Positions 15,421 to 24,180 of a DNA stretch of 64,000 bases are shown piece by piece. Origin of the DNA: Pseudomonadota bacterium (GTDB taxonomy: Bacteria > Pseudomonadota > Alphaproteobacteria > Sphingomonadales > Sphingomonadaceae). The translations under genes and the position numbers were made by a program. The notes beneath the pieces were generated by a model. That model was not told the DNA's origin, searched no databases, and was given only the letters and a program-made list of their open reading frames with translations. The stretch lies in contig JAJZTH010000002.1 in assembly GCA_021849075.1 (NCBI GenBank), positions 100,617 through 164,616 on the forward strand, in the 5' to 3' direction. Numbering within the stretch: position 1 is the stretch's first letter; every line of letters begins with the position of its first letter.

Positions 15421-17001
15421 ATGACCGTGTCCGAACTTCTCCGCACCGCTGCGACCGCATCCAAGGCTTGGCCCTATGAAGAAGCGCGCAAGCTTCTGAA
15501 GCGTTATTCCAGTGGCGCGCCGGATAAAGGGCATATCCTGTTCGAAACCGGCTATGGCCCGTCGGGCCTGCCGCATATCGGCACCTTCAACGAAGTGCTG
15601 CGCACCACCATGGTCCGCAATGCCTTTCATTCCTTGTCAGACATTCCCACGCGACTGGTGGCGTTCAGCGACGATCTGGACGGATTCCGCAAGGTGCCCG
15701 ACAATGTCCCCAATCAGGCGATGCTGGCTGAATATCTCGGCAAGCCGCTGACGCAGGTGCCCGATCCGTTCGAAAAGTTCGAAAGCTTCGCCCATCATAA
15801 CAATGCGATGCTGCGCGATTTTCTCGACAGCTTCGGCTTCGACTATGAATTCGTGTCCGCGACGGAGCGTTATCAGGCCGGCGCCTTTGACGAAGCGCTG
15901 CGTCAGGTGCTGCGCCGTTATCAGGCGATCATGGACATCATGCTGCCGACCCTGCGCAAGGAACGGCAGGCCACCTATTCGCCTGTCCTGCCGATTTCGC
16001 CCAAAAGCGGCATCGTGCTGCAGGTGCCGGTCGAGGTGATCGACGCCGAAGCCGGGATCGTGCGTTTCGTCGATGAAGGCGAGACGATCGAACAATCGGT
16101 CCTGGGCGGCGCGGCCAAGCTGCAATGGAAGGTCGACTGGGCGATGCGCTGGTATGCGCTGGGCGTCGATTATGAAATGGCGGGCAAGGATCTGATCGAT
16201 TCGGTCACGCAATCGTCGAAAATCTGCCGCGCGCTCGGCGGCCGCCCCCCCGAAGGCTTTAATTACGAGATGTTCCTCGACGAAAAGGGCGAGAAAATCT
16301 CCAAGTCCAAGGGCAATGGTCTCAGCCTGGAACAATGGCTGACCTATGGTCCGCAGGAAAGCCTGGCTTTCTACGCTTATCGCGAACCGAAAAAGGCCAA
16401 GCAGCTGCACATGGGCGTCATCCCGCGCGCGGTGGACGAATATTGGCAGTTCCGCGGCAATTATCCCAAACAGGCGATCGAGCAGCAATTGGGCAATCCG
16501 GTCCATCATATCCATGATGGCAAGCTGCCCGACGGCGAACTGCCCGTGACCTTTGGCCTGCTGCTGAATCTCGTCGGGGTGATGGGCGACGCCAGCCGGG
16601 AGCAGGTTTGGAGCTACCTCCAAAATTATGTGCCCGGCGCAAGCGCGGAAACCTATCCCGAACTTGACGCGCTGATCGGCCATGCGCTTGCCTATCACCG
16701 CGATTTCGTCGCGCCCACGCTTCAGCGCCGCGCGCCTGAAGCCAATGAGGCCGCCGCCCTGCGCAAGCTGGACGAAGAACTGGCCGCACTGCCTGAAGGC
16801 GCGAGCGCCGAGGATATTCAGAATATCGTCTATGCCATCGGCAAGGATGAAGCGTTCGGCTTTGCCGAACTGCGCGACTGGTTCAAGGCGCTCTACCAGA
16901 CCCTGCTGGGCGCCGATCAGGGGCCACGCATGGGCAGCTTCATCGCGCTCTACGGCATCGCCAACAGCCGCAAGCTGATCGCACAAGCGCTCGCATCTTG
17001 A
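15421..17001 (+). CDS. lysS: Lysyl-tRNA synthetase, class I
   Basis: A 526-residue class I lysyl-tRNA synthetase that attaches lysine to tRNA-Lys. The HIGH-type motif is GLPHIGTF (49-56), the KMSKS-type motif is KISKSKG (292-298), and the C-terminal half is the helical anticodon-binding cage. The class I enzyme is typical of archaea and of alphaproteobacteria such as sphingomonads, in place of the usual class II enzyme. It is divergent from the PilZ gene; the 130-base gap holds two GANTC sites and a TTAACC sequence. Confidence 0.95.
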   Translation: MTVSELLRTAATASKAWPYEEARKLLKRYSSGAPDKGHILFETGYGPSGLPHIGTFNEVLRTTMVRNAFHSLSDIPTRLVAFSDDLDGFRKVPDNVPNQAMLAEYLGKPLTQVPDPFEKFESFAHHNNAMLRDFLDSFGFDYEFVSATERYQAGAFDEALRQVLRRYQAIMDIMLPTLRKERQATYSPVLPISPKSGIVLQVPVEVIDAEAGIVRFVDEGETIEQSVLGGAAKLQWKVDWAMRWYALGVDYEMAGKDLIDSVTQSSKICRALGGRPPEGFNYEMFLDEKGEKISKSKGNGLSLEQWLTYGPQESLAFYAYREPKKAKQLHMGVIPRAVDEYWQFRGNYPKQAIEQQLGNPVHHIHDGKLPDGELPVTFGLLLNLVGVMGDASREQVWSYLQNYVPGASAETYPELDALIGHALAYHRDFVAPTLQRRAPEANEAAALRKLDEELAALPEGASAEDIQNIVYAIGKDEAFGFAELRDWFKALYQTLLGADQGPRMGSFIALYGIANSRKLIAQALAS

Positions 17002-17145
17002 TCTGAATCAAACCGGCGGAACTTTCCGTCCGGTGGCTCGTTTTGGGCAACGGTCCACCCCCCTTTCGGACTGGTGGCGCGCCCAGAGCGCGTCATCGGC
17101 CGCGTGCGCCCGGAAACGGGCGGCGCGGCCAAGTGGGGAAAAGCG

Positions 17146-17187
17146 AAAAGGGCGGTTCCTGCCGGAAAGGCAGGAGCCGCCCTTTTT
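17146..17187. terminator. Bidirectional terminator between lysS and the RcnB-like gene
   Basis: An 18-bp stem (17146-17163 with 17169-17187, one G-T pair) and a 5-nt loop, flanked by AAAA on the left and TTTTT on the right, sit between two convergent genes. Confidence 0.88.
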
Positions 17188-17194
17188 CAATATC

Positions 17195-17665
17195 TTACCA
17201 GAAGAAGCTGCGGTGCGCCTCGACCACGCGACCGGTGCGGACATTCACCAGCAGCACGTCATTATAGTGGCGGACCCAGCGCAGATTGGCGCCCGGACGG
17301 GGCAGGCGATAGCGATAGGGATCGGCGATATAATAGCGCGAGCTGTAATAGGCCGGGCGAAGCTGCGATCCGCGGCTCCAGGCGGTGTAGCGGAAAGGCG
17401 CGCGCCAGTTGCCGCCGCGATAGACGTCGCGGTGCGAACGGCGATAATCCTGCCAGTCCTCGCGCGCTTCCTGGCGGGCGTCGCGCACGTCGCGGCGCGC
17501 CTCGCGCACATCGCGGCGGTCGCCATAGCGCTGGGCCTGGCGCAGGTCGCGCTGTTCCTCGCGCACGCGCTGTTCGCTGCGGCGCGCCTCGCCATAGGAC
17601 TGGGCCGAAGCGACGCTCGGCACGACGGTTGCGGCCAGCAGGCCCAGGATGATGAACTTACGCAT
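17195..17665 (-). CDS. Exported RcnB-like protein
   Basis: A 156-residue protein with a signal peptide (MRKFIILGLLAATVVPSVASA). A long charged helix rich in Arg, Asp, Glu and Gln (RREEQRDLRQAQ-like) follows, then a Tyr/Arg region ending LRWVRHYNDVLLVNVRTGRV and HRSFFW. The C-terminal pattern fits the RcnB family of periplasmic proteins, named from E. coli RcnB, which affects nickel and cobalt efflux; most members, including this one, have no proven role. The start at 17665 gives the signal peptide at the N terminus. A paralogue with the same ending is at 18639. Confidence 0.75.
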   Translation of the reverse strand: MRKFIILGLLAATVVPSVASAQSYGEARRSEQRVREEQRDLRQAQRYGDRRDVREARRDVRDARQEAREDWQDYRRSHRDVYRGGNWRAPFRYTAWSRGSQLRPAYYSSRYYIADPYRYRLPRPGANLRWVRHYNDVLLVNVRTGRVVEAHRSFFW

Positions 17666-17833
17666 AATCTGTCTCCCATTGGGTGGCGGCTGAACCCCGC
17701 ATTCGGGTTCGGGTTCCGCCGCCAACAAGGATGGATATGCCGCTCCCCGCCTGAACGGGCCGGGAATGATCCAGTCAGATTCCAGTCATTTATGTCGCAG
17801 TTTGTATCAGGCGGGGTTTGTTTGAAAATGCGC

Positions 17834-17853
17834 GAATGTGCGCAGGCACATTC
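17834..17853 (-). terminator. Hairpin after the oxygenase gene (loose member of the GCGC palindrome family)
   Basis: GAATGTGC (17834-17841) pairs with GCACATTC (17846-17853). The surrounding GTTTGAAAATGCGC resembles the other GCGC palindromes. It lies nine bases after the minus-strand oxygenase stop. Confidence 0.5.
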
Positions 17854-17862
17854 CCTGAAACC

Positions 17863-18537
17863 TCATTTCCACGGCCGCTCGCGAAACCATTTCGTCACGA
17901 CATATTTGGTCCCGCGCTCCACCGGCCGGGCGGCATGCAGGCTATAGCGGTTGGGCGCGCCGTCGCGGGCCATATTGTTCCAGATCAGGATCATCCCCTC
18001 GACCGGCGGCACCATGAATTCGCATTGCGGGAAATGCGTCTCTCCCCCGGCCTCGACCGGCGACAGATAGATCATCGCCGTCCAGGTGCGCTGCCCGCCC
18101 GATCCGCGCATCTGCTGCCAATAATCGGCCGTCACCGGGAAATAGTCGCAATGGACCTTATATTCCTGGCCCGCCGTATAGCGCTGCCCCTGCAACGTCT
18201 CGCCATGGGCGACGGGCAGGCCGGTCAGCGCGCAGATGCGGTTGGTGATCGCTTCGACCAGCGGGTTGAAGGGGCTGAGGTTGCCGCTATGGCTGGTGCG
18301 ATATTCCGCATTGGCGCTACCCGAAAAGAGCGAGGATGGCTTGGCGCTGGCGTCGATCAGCGCGCGCAGCTCCGCGCATTCCTCCCCGCTCAGGAAATTC
18401 TGTCGGCCGTAAATCTCCAGGTTCGCCGCGTCGATCCGGCTCACCATCGGGTTGCGGTCCAGCCGCGCGCGGACGCTGTCGCCAAATTGCGCGCGGATGG
18501 CTGAGGCGATGCCGCCATCGTCGATCGGATCTGTCAT
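17863..18537 (-). CDS. Prolyl 4-hydroxylase-like 2-oxoglutarate/Fe(II) oxygenase
   Basis: A 224-residue P4Hc-type oxygenase. Iron ligands are His129 and Asp131 (KVHCDYFP) and His201 (YSLHAARPV); Lys211 in RGTKYVVTKW would bind 2-oxoglutarate. GGETHFP (165-170) is the strand between them. The enzyme couples 2-oxoglutarate decarboxylation to hydroxylation of a protein, probably at proline; the target is unknown. It has no signal peptide. It lies between two RcnB-like genes on the same strand but is separated from each by a hairpin. Confidence 0.85.
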   Translation of the reverse strand: MTDPIDDGGIASAIRAQFGDSVRARLDRNPMVSRIDAANLEIYGRQNFLSGEECAELRALIDASAKPSSLFSGSANAEYRTSHSGNLSPFNPLVEAITNRICALTGLPVAHGETLQGQRYTAGQEYKVHCDYFPVTADYWQQMRGSGGQRTWTAMIYLSPVEAGGETHFPQCEFMVPPVEGMILIWNNMARDGAPNRYSLHAARPVERGTKYVVTKWFRERPWK

Positions 18538-18573
18538 GCCCGTCCTCTGCCACAGCCGCGCCCCACAAGAAAA

Positions 18574-18601
18574 GACCCCGGCATGTCGCCATGCCGGGGT
18601 C
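18574..18601 (-). terminator. Terminator after the long RcnB-like gene
   Basis: GACCCCGGCATG (18574-18585) pairs perfectly with CATGCCGGGGTC (18590-18601) around TCGC. On the minus strand it is followed by a TTTTCTTG tract, downstream of the gene ending at 18639. Confidence 0.85.
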
Positions 18602-18638
18602 AGTCGTTCCTGAAGGCCAGTTCAGGAAGCGGGGAAAC

Positions 18639-19610
18639 TCACCAGAAGAAATCGTGAATGACATCGACGACATAGCCATCGCGTATGTCGACCAGCAGCG
18701 CATCGTCATAATAGCGCACCCAGCGCAGCGTGCCGTAGGCCGGCGGCAGGCGATAGCTATAGGGATCGTCCAGCCAATAGCTGTTGGAATAGAGCATGTT
18801 GTTCAGGAAAATCCCGACCGAAAAGCGCCGATAACCATAGTCCCAGCCGCGCGGGGCATAATAGCGGCCCATGCGATAACGGTCGCCATAACGGTTGCGA
18901 TAGCTGTTCCAGTCATAGCGCCTGTCCTGCCGCCAGCCATTGTCCCAGCGCCGCTGGTTGCTCCAGCGGGTGCGATCGTCATAGCGCCGGCCATTATTCC
19001 AGCCGCCATTATTCCAGCCGCCATTGCGGTTGTCATTGTTCCACCGGCCATCATTGCGGTCGCGATCGCGGTTCCAGTCGCGATTGTCGTTGCCGCGCCG
19101 ATCGTCGTCGCGCCGGTTGCTGCGCCAGTCCTGCCGGTCGTCGCGGCGATCATTGCGCCAATCCTGTCGGTCATTGCGCTGATCGTTGCGCCAGTTCTGC
19201 TGCTGCTCGCGCTCGCGCCGTTCGCGCACCTGCCGCTCGACGTCGCGATTGGCGGGCAGGCTGGGGTCGCCACGCCAGCGCGCATCGGGGCGCGGCGGCG
19301 CCATCTGGCCGGCGGGCTGCTGCATCGCGGGTTGTTGATTGCCCGGTTGCGGCGCCGGGCGCTGCTGCCAGCGCTGTTGCTCACCAGCGTCGCCGCGCCG
19401 TTGCCAGCTTTGGCCCCTGTTCGCATTATCGCCTTGCGGCTGTGCCGTGCGATCGGGGCGCGTCCAGGCCATGTTGCCCTGCGGCCGCGCTGCGCGTTGT
19501 TCACGCCCGCCCCGGTTGCCACCGTCCTGCCACGCCTGAGCATAAGCAGGCGCAATCCCGCTCAACAGCGTCGCGCCCATCAGCCCCGCCAGCACCATCT
19601 TCCTCAACAT
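18639..19610 (-). CDS. Long exported RcnB-like protein with Arg/Asn/Asp-rich middle
   Basis: A 323-residue protein with a signal peptide (MLRKMVLAGLMGATLLSGIA, ending AYAQA). A long low-complexity region rich in Arg, Asp, Asn, Gln and Trp (RNDRRDDRQDWR-type repeats) follows, and the C terminus ends LRWVRYYDDALLVDIRDGYV ... DFFW, nearly the same as the protein at 17195. The middle is likely disordered. The ATG at 19610 has GAGGAAA ten bases upstream; ATG 19628 is an alternative. RcnB family; the role is unknown, but metal or envelope stress is possible. Confidence 0.72.
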   Translation of the reverse strand: MLRKMVLAGLMGATLLSGIAPAYAQAWQDGGNRGGREQRAARPQGNMAWTRPDRTAQPQGDNANRGQSWQRRGDAGEQQRWQQRPAPQPGNQQPAMQQPAGQMAPPRPDARWRGDPSLPANRDVERQVRERREREQQQNWRNDQRNDRQDWRNDRRDDRQDWRSNRRDDDRRGNDNRDWNRDRDRNDGRWNNDNRNGGWNNGGWNNGRRYDDRTRWSNQRRWDNGWRQDRRYDWNSYRNRYGDRYRMGRYYAPRGWDYGYRRFSVGIFLNNMLYSNSYWLDDPYSYRLPPAYGTLRWVRYYDDALLVDIRDGYVVDVIHDFFW

Positions 19611-19726
19611 CGTCCTGACTTTCCTCATGCGGGGACCAGATGTCCCCTGATGATCGGCTTCTAGACCCATGGTCGTGTCGCAAGGCTGAACCCGCCTGTC
19701 AGCGATCAGAAAGAATCGAAGGTACG

Positions 19727-19748
19727 AATATGGACATTGGGACATATT
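19727..19748. promoter_or_regulatory. Inverted repeat AATATG-N10-CATATT
   Basis: A 6-bp inverted repeat with a 10-base spacer in the intergenic region between the RcnB-like gene and bphO, which are divergent. It is a possible operator for either gene. Confidence 0.25.
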
Positions 19749-19854
19749 GCTCCCATGCTGATTTCGGCCCGGATCGAGGGCAAAACGCCCCGATTTCCCC
19801 AGAAATCTAATCCAGATCAATGCATTCTACGTGCATACTCCATAGGACTGCCGA

Positions 19855-20394
19855 GTGACGAAAACTCCCGATGCTGGCCGCACGCGGCAGGCCCTGCGCG
19901 CAGCGACGATGGACAGCCATCGCCGCGTCGATGATGCATTCGGCGATTTTTCGCTCGAGTCGCGCGATGACTATCGCGCTTTTCTGACCGCGCATGGCCG
20001 CGCGCTCGCAGCGATGGAACCCGTTGCGCGTCCGGTACGTTCTCGCCTGCCGTTGCTGGCGCAGGATCTGGCGGCGTTGGGGGATGCTATGCCGGAACCG
20101 TTGCCGATGCGGCAGAATATGAATGAAGGCGCGCGCTGGGGGCTGCTCTACACGCTGGAAGGATCGCGGCTGGGCGGCGCGATGTTGTCCCGTCAGGTCG
20201 GGGATGGCCTGCCCCGCGCCTATCTTTCCGCCGTGCATGACAAGGGCGAATGGATAGCCTTCCAGCGCGCGCTCGACGGCGCAGCGGCGGAAGGTGGCGA
20301 AGGCTGGCTGGAGGACGCCGTGCAGGGCGCTCTGGCCGCCTTCGCCCTGTTCGCCACGGCGGCGCAGGAACAGCGGGCGGTGCAGCATGGCTGA
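19855..20394 (+). CDS. bphO: Biliverdin-producing haem oxygenase
   Basis: A 179-residue bacterial haem oxygenase of the BphO branch. His22 in ATMDSHRRVDDAF is the likely proximal haem ligand, and RWGLLYTLEGSRLGGAM is the conserved distal helix with its glycine-rich kink. The enzyme opens haem to biliverdin, iron and CO. Its GTG start (19855) and its overlap of eight bases with bphP show it supplies the chromophore of the neighbouring bacteriophytochrome. Confidence 0.9.
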   Translation: MTKTPDAGRTRQALRAATMDSHRRVDDAFGDFSLESRDDYRAFLTAHGRALAAMEPVARPVRSRLPLLAQDLAALGDAMPEPLPMRQNMNEGARWGLLYTLEGSRLGGAMLSRQVGDGLPRAYLSAVHDKGEWIAFQRALDGAAAEGGEGWLEDAVQGALAAFALFATAAQEQRAVQHG

Positions 20395-22954
20395 CGGCAG
20401 CGATCCGACCGCCACCGATTTCGCGGTCGATCTCACCAATTGCGATCGGGAACCGATCCATGTGCTGGGCAAGGTTCAGTCCTTCGGTTTCCTGATGGCG
20501 CTCACGGCCGACTGGCTGGTGTCGCGGGTGTCGGCCAACAGCGCCGATTTCATCGGCCGCGCGCCCGAAGAGATGCTTGGCCAGCCGGTCAGCGCCATCT
20601 TCACCGGCGAAGCCATCCATACGCTGCGCAATCGCATCACCCTGCTGCGCGGCCCGGATTCGGTCGAGCGCGTCTTCTCGCTCCCGCTGATGGAGGGCGG
20701 CCCCGCCTTCGACGTCGCGGTCCATTTTTCCGGCCCGCTCGTGGTGATAGAGGCCGAACCCGCCAGCCATGACGAAATGGAGGCGAGCAGCACCGTGCGC
20801 TCCATGGTCGCCCGTCTGGCCCAGGCCGACGGCATGACCGCCTTCCTGCGCGATGGTGCGCGGCAGGTGCGGGCCTTGACCGGTTTCGACCGGGTGATGG
20901 TCTATCGCTTCGCCGACGCCGGCGATGGCGAGGTGGTCGCCGAAGCGTTCAAGCCCGGCGTCGACAGTTTCCTCGGCCTCCATTATCCCGCGTCCGATAT
21001 TCCGGCGCAGGCGCGCGCCCTCTATCTGCGCAACATCTTCCGCATCATCGCCGATGTGCAGGCGCAGCCGGTGCCGGTCGTGCCGGCGCTCGATCCCACC
21101 GGCGCGGCGCTTGACATGTCGCTCTGCCTGACCCGCGCCGTCTCGCCGATCCATATCGAATATCTCGGCAATATGGGCGTGGGGGCCTCGCTCTCCATCT
21201 CGATCATCGTAGAAGGCAAGCTGTGGGGCCTGTTCGCCTGCCACCATTACAGCCCGCGCCTGCCGACCTTTGCCCAGCGCAGCGCCGCCGAACTGTTCGG
21301 CCAGATATTCTCGATGATGCTCGAAAGCCGCGAGCGCGCCGAAACCGCCAGCTATGAAGGCAAGGCGCGGCAGGTGGCCGACCGGCTGCTGTCCGCCGTG
21401 GCGCAGGATCATGACCTGCTGTCCAATGCCCGCTGGCTGGGCGACATCATCTTCGACACCATCCCGGCCGATGGCGTCGGCGTCTATATTGACGGACAGA
21501 TGACCTTTTCGGGCCTTGCCCCGGACGAAGCGTCTTTCTCCGCCATCGTCACGATGCTGAACCGTGTCGCCGCCAGCCAGATTTACACGACTGACAGCCT
21601 GACGAAGGTGTTGCCCGAAGCGGCCGCCTATGCCGATCGCGCGTCGGGTATCCTGGCCATTCCCCTGTCACGCCGGCCGCGCGACTATGTCGTGCTGTTC
21701 CGCGCGGAACAGCTGCGCTCGGTGCGCTGGGCGGGCAAGCCGGAAAAGGACATCGAATATGGGCCGAACGGCCCGCGCCTGACCCCGCGCAAGAGCTTCG
21801 AACAATGGTCGCAACTGGTGCAGGGCGTGGCGCTGGCCTTTACGCCGGCTGAACTGCGCGTGGCCGAAGCGCTGCGCACCGCGCTGCTGGAGGTGATCCT
21901 GCGCCTGTCCGATTCCGCCGATGCGGAACGGCAGCGGGCGCATGAAAAGCAGGAATTGCTGATCGCGGAACTCAACCACCGCGTTCGCAACATTCTCTCG
22001 CTGATCCGTGGGCTATTGTCGCAGACCCGCGACAGCGCCCATTCGGTCGAGGAATTTATCGGCACACTGGAAAGCCGCGTCCATGCGCTGGCTCGCGCCC
22101 ATGACCAGATTACCGCCGACCGCTGGTCGCCCGCGCGCCTCTATGACCTCATAGAGGTGGAGGCGGGCGCTTATCTGGGCGAACGCAGCGATCGGGTGCG
22201 TCTGACCGGTCCCAATGTGCTGCTGACCCCAGGTTGCTTCACCGTGCTGGCGCTGGTGATCCATGAAATGCTGACCAACGCCGCCAAATATGGCGCGCTG
22301 TCGGACAATGGATCGGTGGCGATCGACTGGCGTGTGGATGAAGATGGCAGCCTGCTGCTCGACTGGACCGAAATCGGCGGCCCGCCGGTGGTGGCCCCCA
22401 CACGCCGGGGTTTTGGATCGACCGTGATCGAACGCTCCATTCCCTATGATCTGGGCGGCCAGGCCGAAATCAACTACAGGCTCGCCGGGATCGAAGCGCA
22501 TTTCTGCATCCCTTCGCGCCATGTCGTCTCGGTCCTGTCCGACAGCGCCGGGCGCGATCGCGCCAAGCAGGCCGCGCCTGTCACCCCGGGCCTGCTCCGG
22601 GGCCGCAACGTCCTGCTGGTCGAAGATAATATGATCATCGCCATGGATGGCGAGGATGCGCTGCGCGATCTGGGCGCGGAAGTGATGACGGCGGCCAGCG
22701 TCGGCCGCGCGCGCGAAGCGATCGCGATCCAGCCGGTGGACCTTGCCGTGCTGGACTTCAACCTTGGTCATGAAACCAGCCTGCCGGTCGCGGACCTTCT
22801 GGCCGAACGCGGCATCCCCTTCCTCTTCGCTACCGGCTATGGCGACGGGCTGGAACTGCCCGAACGGTTCGAAGCGGTGACTTTGGTCAAGAAACCCTAT
22901 TCGGGCGCCACCCTGGCCCAGGCGCTCGCGCCGGTGATCGACGCAGCGGGATAG
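20387..22954 (+). CDS. bphP: Bacteriophytochrome: PAS-GAF-PHY, HWE histidine kinase and receiver
   Basis: An 855-residue red/far-red photoreceptor. Cys19 in LTNCDREPIH is the biliverdin-binding cysteine at the start of the PAS domain. The GAF domain carries HYPASDIPAQARALY (Asp204 of the DIP motif), and the PHY tongue has PRKSF. The output is an HWE-type histidine kinase with His531 in ELNHRVRNILSL and the matching N box HEMLTNAAKYGAL, then a C-terminal receiver (about 735-850) with Asp790 in AVLDFNLG. It is therefore a hybrid kinase whose own receiver is the first phosphate acceptor. The ATG at 20387 overlaps bphO. No separate response regulator is adjacent. Confidence 0.94.
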   Translation: MADGSDPTATDFAVDLTNCDREPIHVLGKVQSFGFLMALTADWLVSRVSANSADFIGRAPEEMLGQPVSAIFTGEAIHTLRNRITLLRGPDSVERVFSLPLMEGGPAFDVAVHFSGPLVVIEAEPASHDEMEASSTVRSMVARLAQADGMTAFLRDGARQVRALTGFDRVMVYRFADAGDGEVVAEAFKPGVDSFLGLHYPASDIPAQARALYLRNIFRIIADVQAQPVPVVPALDPTGAALDMSLCLTRAVSPIHIEYLGNMGVGASLSISIIVEGKLWGLFACHHYSPRLPTFAQRSAAELFGQIFSMMLESRERAETASYEGKARQVADRLLSAVAQDHDLLSNARWLGDIIFDTIPADGVGVYIDGQMTFSGLAPDEASFSAIVTMLNRVAASQIYTTDSLTKVLPEAAAYADRASGILAIPLSRRPRDYVVLFRAEQLRSVRWAGKPEKDIEYGPNGPRLTPRKSFEQWSQLVQGVALAFTPAELRVAEALRTALLEVILRLSDSADAERQRAHEKQELLIAELNHRVRNILSLIRGLLSQTRDSAHSVEEFIGTLESRVHALARAHDQITADRWSPARLYDLIEVEAGAYLGERSDRVRLTGPNVLLTPGCFTVLALVIHEMLTNAAKYGALSDNGSVAIDWRVDEDGSLLLDWTEIGGPPVVAPTRRGFGSTVIERSIPYDLGGQAEINYRLAGIEAHFCIPSRHVVSVLSDSAGRDRAKQAAPVTPGLLRGRNVLLVEDNMIIAMDGEDALRDLGAEVMTAASVGRAREAIAIQPVDLAVLDFNLGHETSLPVADLLAERGIPFLFATGYGDGLELPERFEAVTLVKKPYSGATLAQALAPVIDAAG

Positions 22955-22968
22955 GATGCAGCAGACTT

Positions 22969-23039
22969 CGTCATTGCGAGCGCGGCGAAGCAATCCATTG
23001 TAGCGCAATATGGCTTGCTTCGCTGCGCTCGCAATGACG
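22969..23039. repeat. Dispersed inverted repeat, CGTCATTGCGAGCG family, copy 1
   Basis: CGTCATTGCGAGCGCGGCGA onward (22969-22997) and its inverse (23011-23039) form an almost perfect 28-bp stem with a 13-nt centre, just after bphP. A second copy is at 50423-50493. It probably also acts as a transcription terminator. Confidence 0.85.
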
Positions 23040-23281
23040 GAAAGGGGTCAGGCTGACGCCAGCCTGTTTGAGGGCGGACAGCGAAACAGTCAGTTTCCAC
23101 TTGCCCGATTGCGGGATGGCCGCCGCATGCCGATGTAGCGGCCATGCACGACGTATCTCTGCCTGTCCTATCCGGCGCGCCACTGGCAAGATTGCCGGCT
23201 ATGACCCACCTCGCTTCTTGTCGCCCTTGCACCCTTGGCAGCAGCGCATCGCCTTTCCGATAGGATCGCCGCCGCGTAACA
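23040..23281. other. Intergenic stretch without recognised gene
   Basis: Together with the flanking repeat and the 37-nt element this makes about 390 bases between bphP and the dioxygenase gene. Short frames are present on both strands but have random-looking composition, and part of one is only the translated repeat. I see no gene here. Confidence 0.5.
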
Positions 23282-23318
23282 AAATGTCCAATTCGGCGGG
23301 AAAAGTGCGAAGTTAAGC
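23282..23318 (+). repeat. Conserved 37-nt intergenic element, copy 2
   Basis: The second copy of the element at 1675-1711 (33 of 37 bases identical), on the same strand and 25 bases before the dioxygenase ATG. At this distance it could form the 5' leader or an operator of that gene. Confidence 0.55.
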
Positions 23319-23343
23319 CCGCATAGCTCTTATCGAGATGATC

Positions 23344-24153
23344 ATGAAACAGCCGACTTTCTTCCTTCCCCATGGCGGCGGCCCCTGCTTCTTCATGGAC
23401 CCGTCCGATCCCGACCGGCCGCACAGCGATCCGATGTGGCAACCGATGCAGGATCATCTGGCGGCGCTGATCGCCAACCTGCCGGAACGGCCGCGCGCCA
23501 TCCTGCTGATCTCGGGCCATTGGGAAGAGGCGAATTTCACCGTCCATATCGGTGAGAAACCGCCGCTCTTCTTCGATTATTATGGCTTTCCGCCGCACAC
23601 CTACGACCTGCGCTGGGATGCGCCGGGCGCGCCCGATCTGGCGCGCCGCGCGGCCGGCCTGCTGCGCGATGCCGGCTTCCCCACGGGGGAGGAGGCTGCG
23701 CGCGGCTGGGACCATGGCGTCTTCATCCCGATGAAGGTGGCGTTGCCCGATGCTGATATCCCGCTGGCCCAGCTTTCGCTGCGCCGCGATCTCGACCCGG
23801 CCGATCATATCGCGGCGGGCCGTGCGCTCGCCCCGCTGCGCGATGAAGGCGTGCTGATCGTCGGATCGGGCATGAGCTTCCACAATCTGCGCGTACGCGG
23901 GCCGCAGGCGATCGCCCCGTCGACCGCCTGGGACTATGCGCTGACCGCCGCCGTCACCGATCCCGATCCGCAGGCCCGCGCCACCCGTGTCGCCGCCTGG
24001 GACGCGCTGCCCCATGCCCATTTCGCTCATCCGCGCGAAGAACATCTGTTGCCGCTGATGGTGGCGCTGGGCGCGGGCGGCGATGACGCGGCGACCTGCA
24101 CCCATCGCAGCAATGTGATGGGCTGGACCGTGTCGGGCTATCGCTTCGGCTAA
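23344..24153 (+). CDS. LigB/DODA-type extradiol dioxygenase family protein
   Basis: A 269-residue YgiD/DODA-like protein of the LigB superfamily. Metal-site histidines are His10 (FFLPHGGGP), His59 (LLISGHWEE), His180 (GSGMSFHNL) and His234 (HPREEHLLPL); WDHGVFIP (122-129) is also conserved. Relatives open catechol rings; E. coli YgiD acts as DOPA dioxygenase in vitro. The natural substrate here is unknown. ATG 23344 is preferred over ATG 23338 because of GAG spacing. The next gene is convergent. Confidence 0.85.
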   Translation: MKQPTFFLPHGGGPCFFMDPSDPDRPHSDPMWQPMQDHLAALIANLPERPRAILLISGHWEEANFTVHIGEKPPLFFDYYGFPPHTYDLRWDAPGAPDLARRAAGLLRDAGFPTGEEAARGWDHGVFIPMKVALPDADIPLAQLSLRRDLDPADHIAAGRALAPLRDEGVLIVGSGMSFHNLRVRGPQAIAPSTAWDYALTAAVTDPDPQARATRVAAWDALPHAHFAHPREEHLLPLMVALGAGGDDAATCTHRSNVMGWTVSGYRFG

Positions 24154-24180
24154 ATCCTTAAGAAGCAACGGACAGGCGCG

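Noticed and set aside
23068-23316. An 82-codon frame in the gap between bphP and the dioxygenase gene
   Set aside because: Cys/Arg/Pro/Ser-rich with no start context or domain, and it runs into the conserved 37-nt element. A minus-strand frame here (22971-23189) translates the dispersed repeat.
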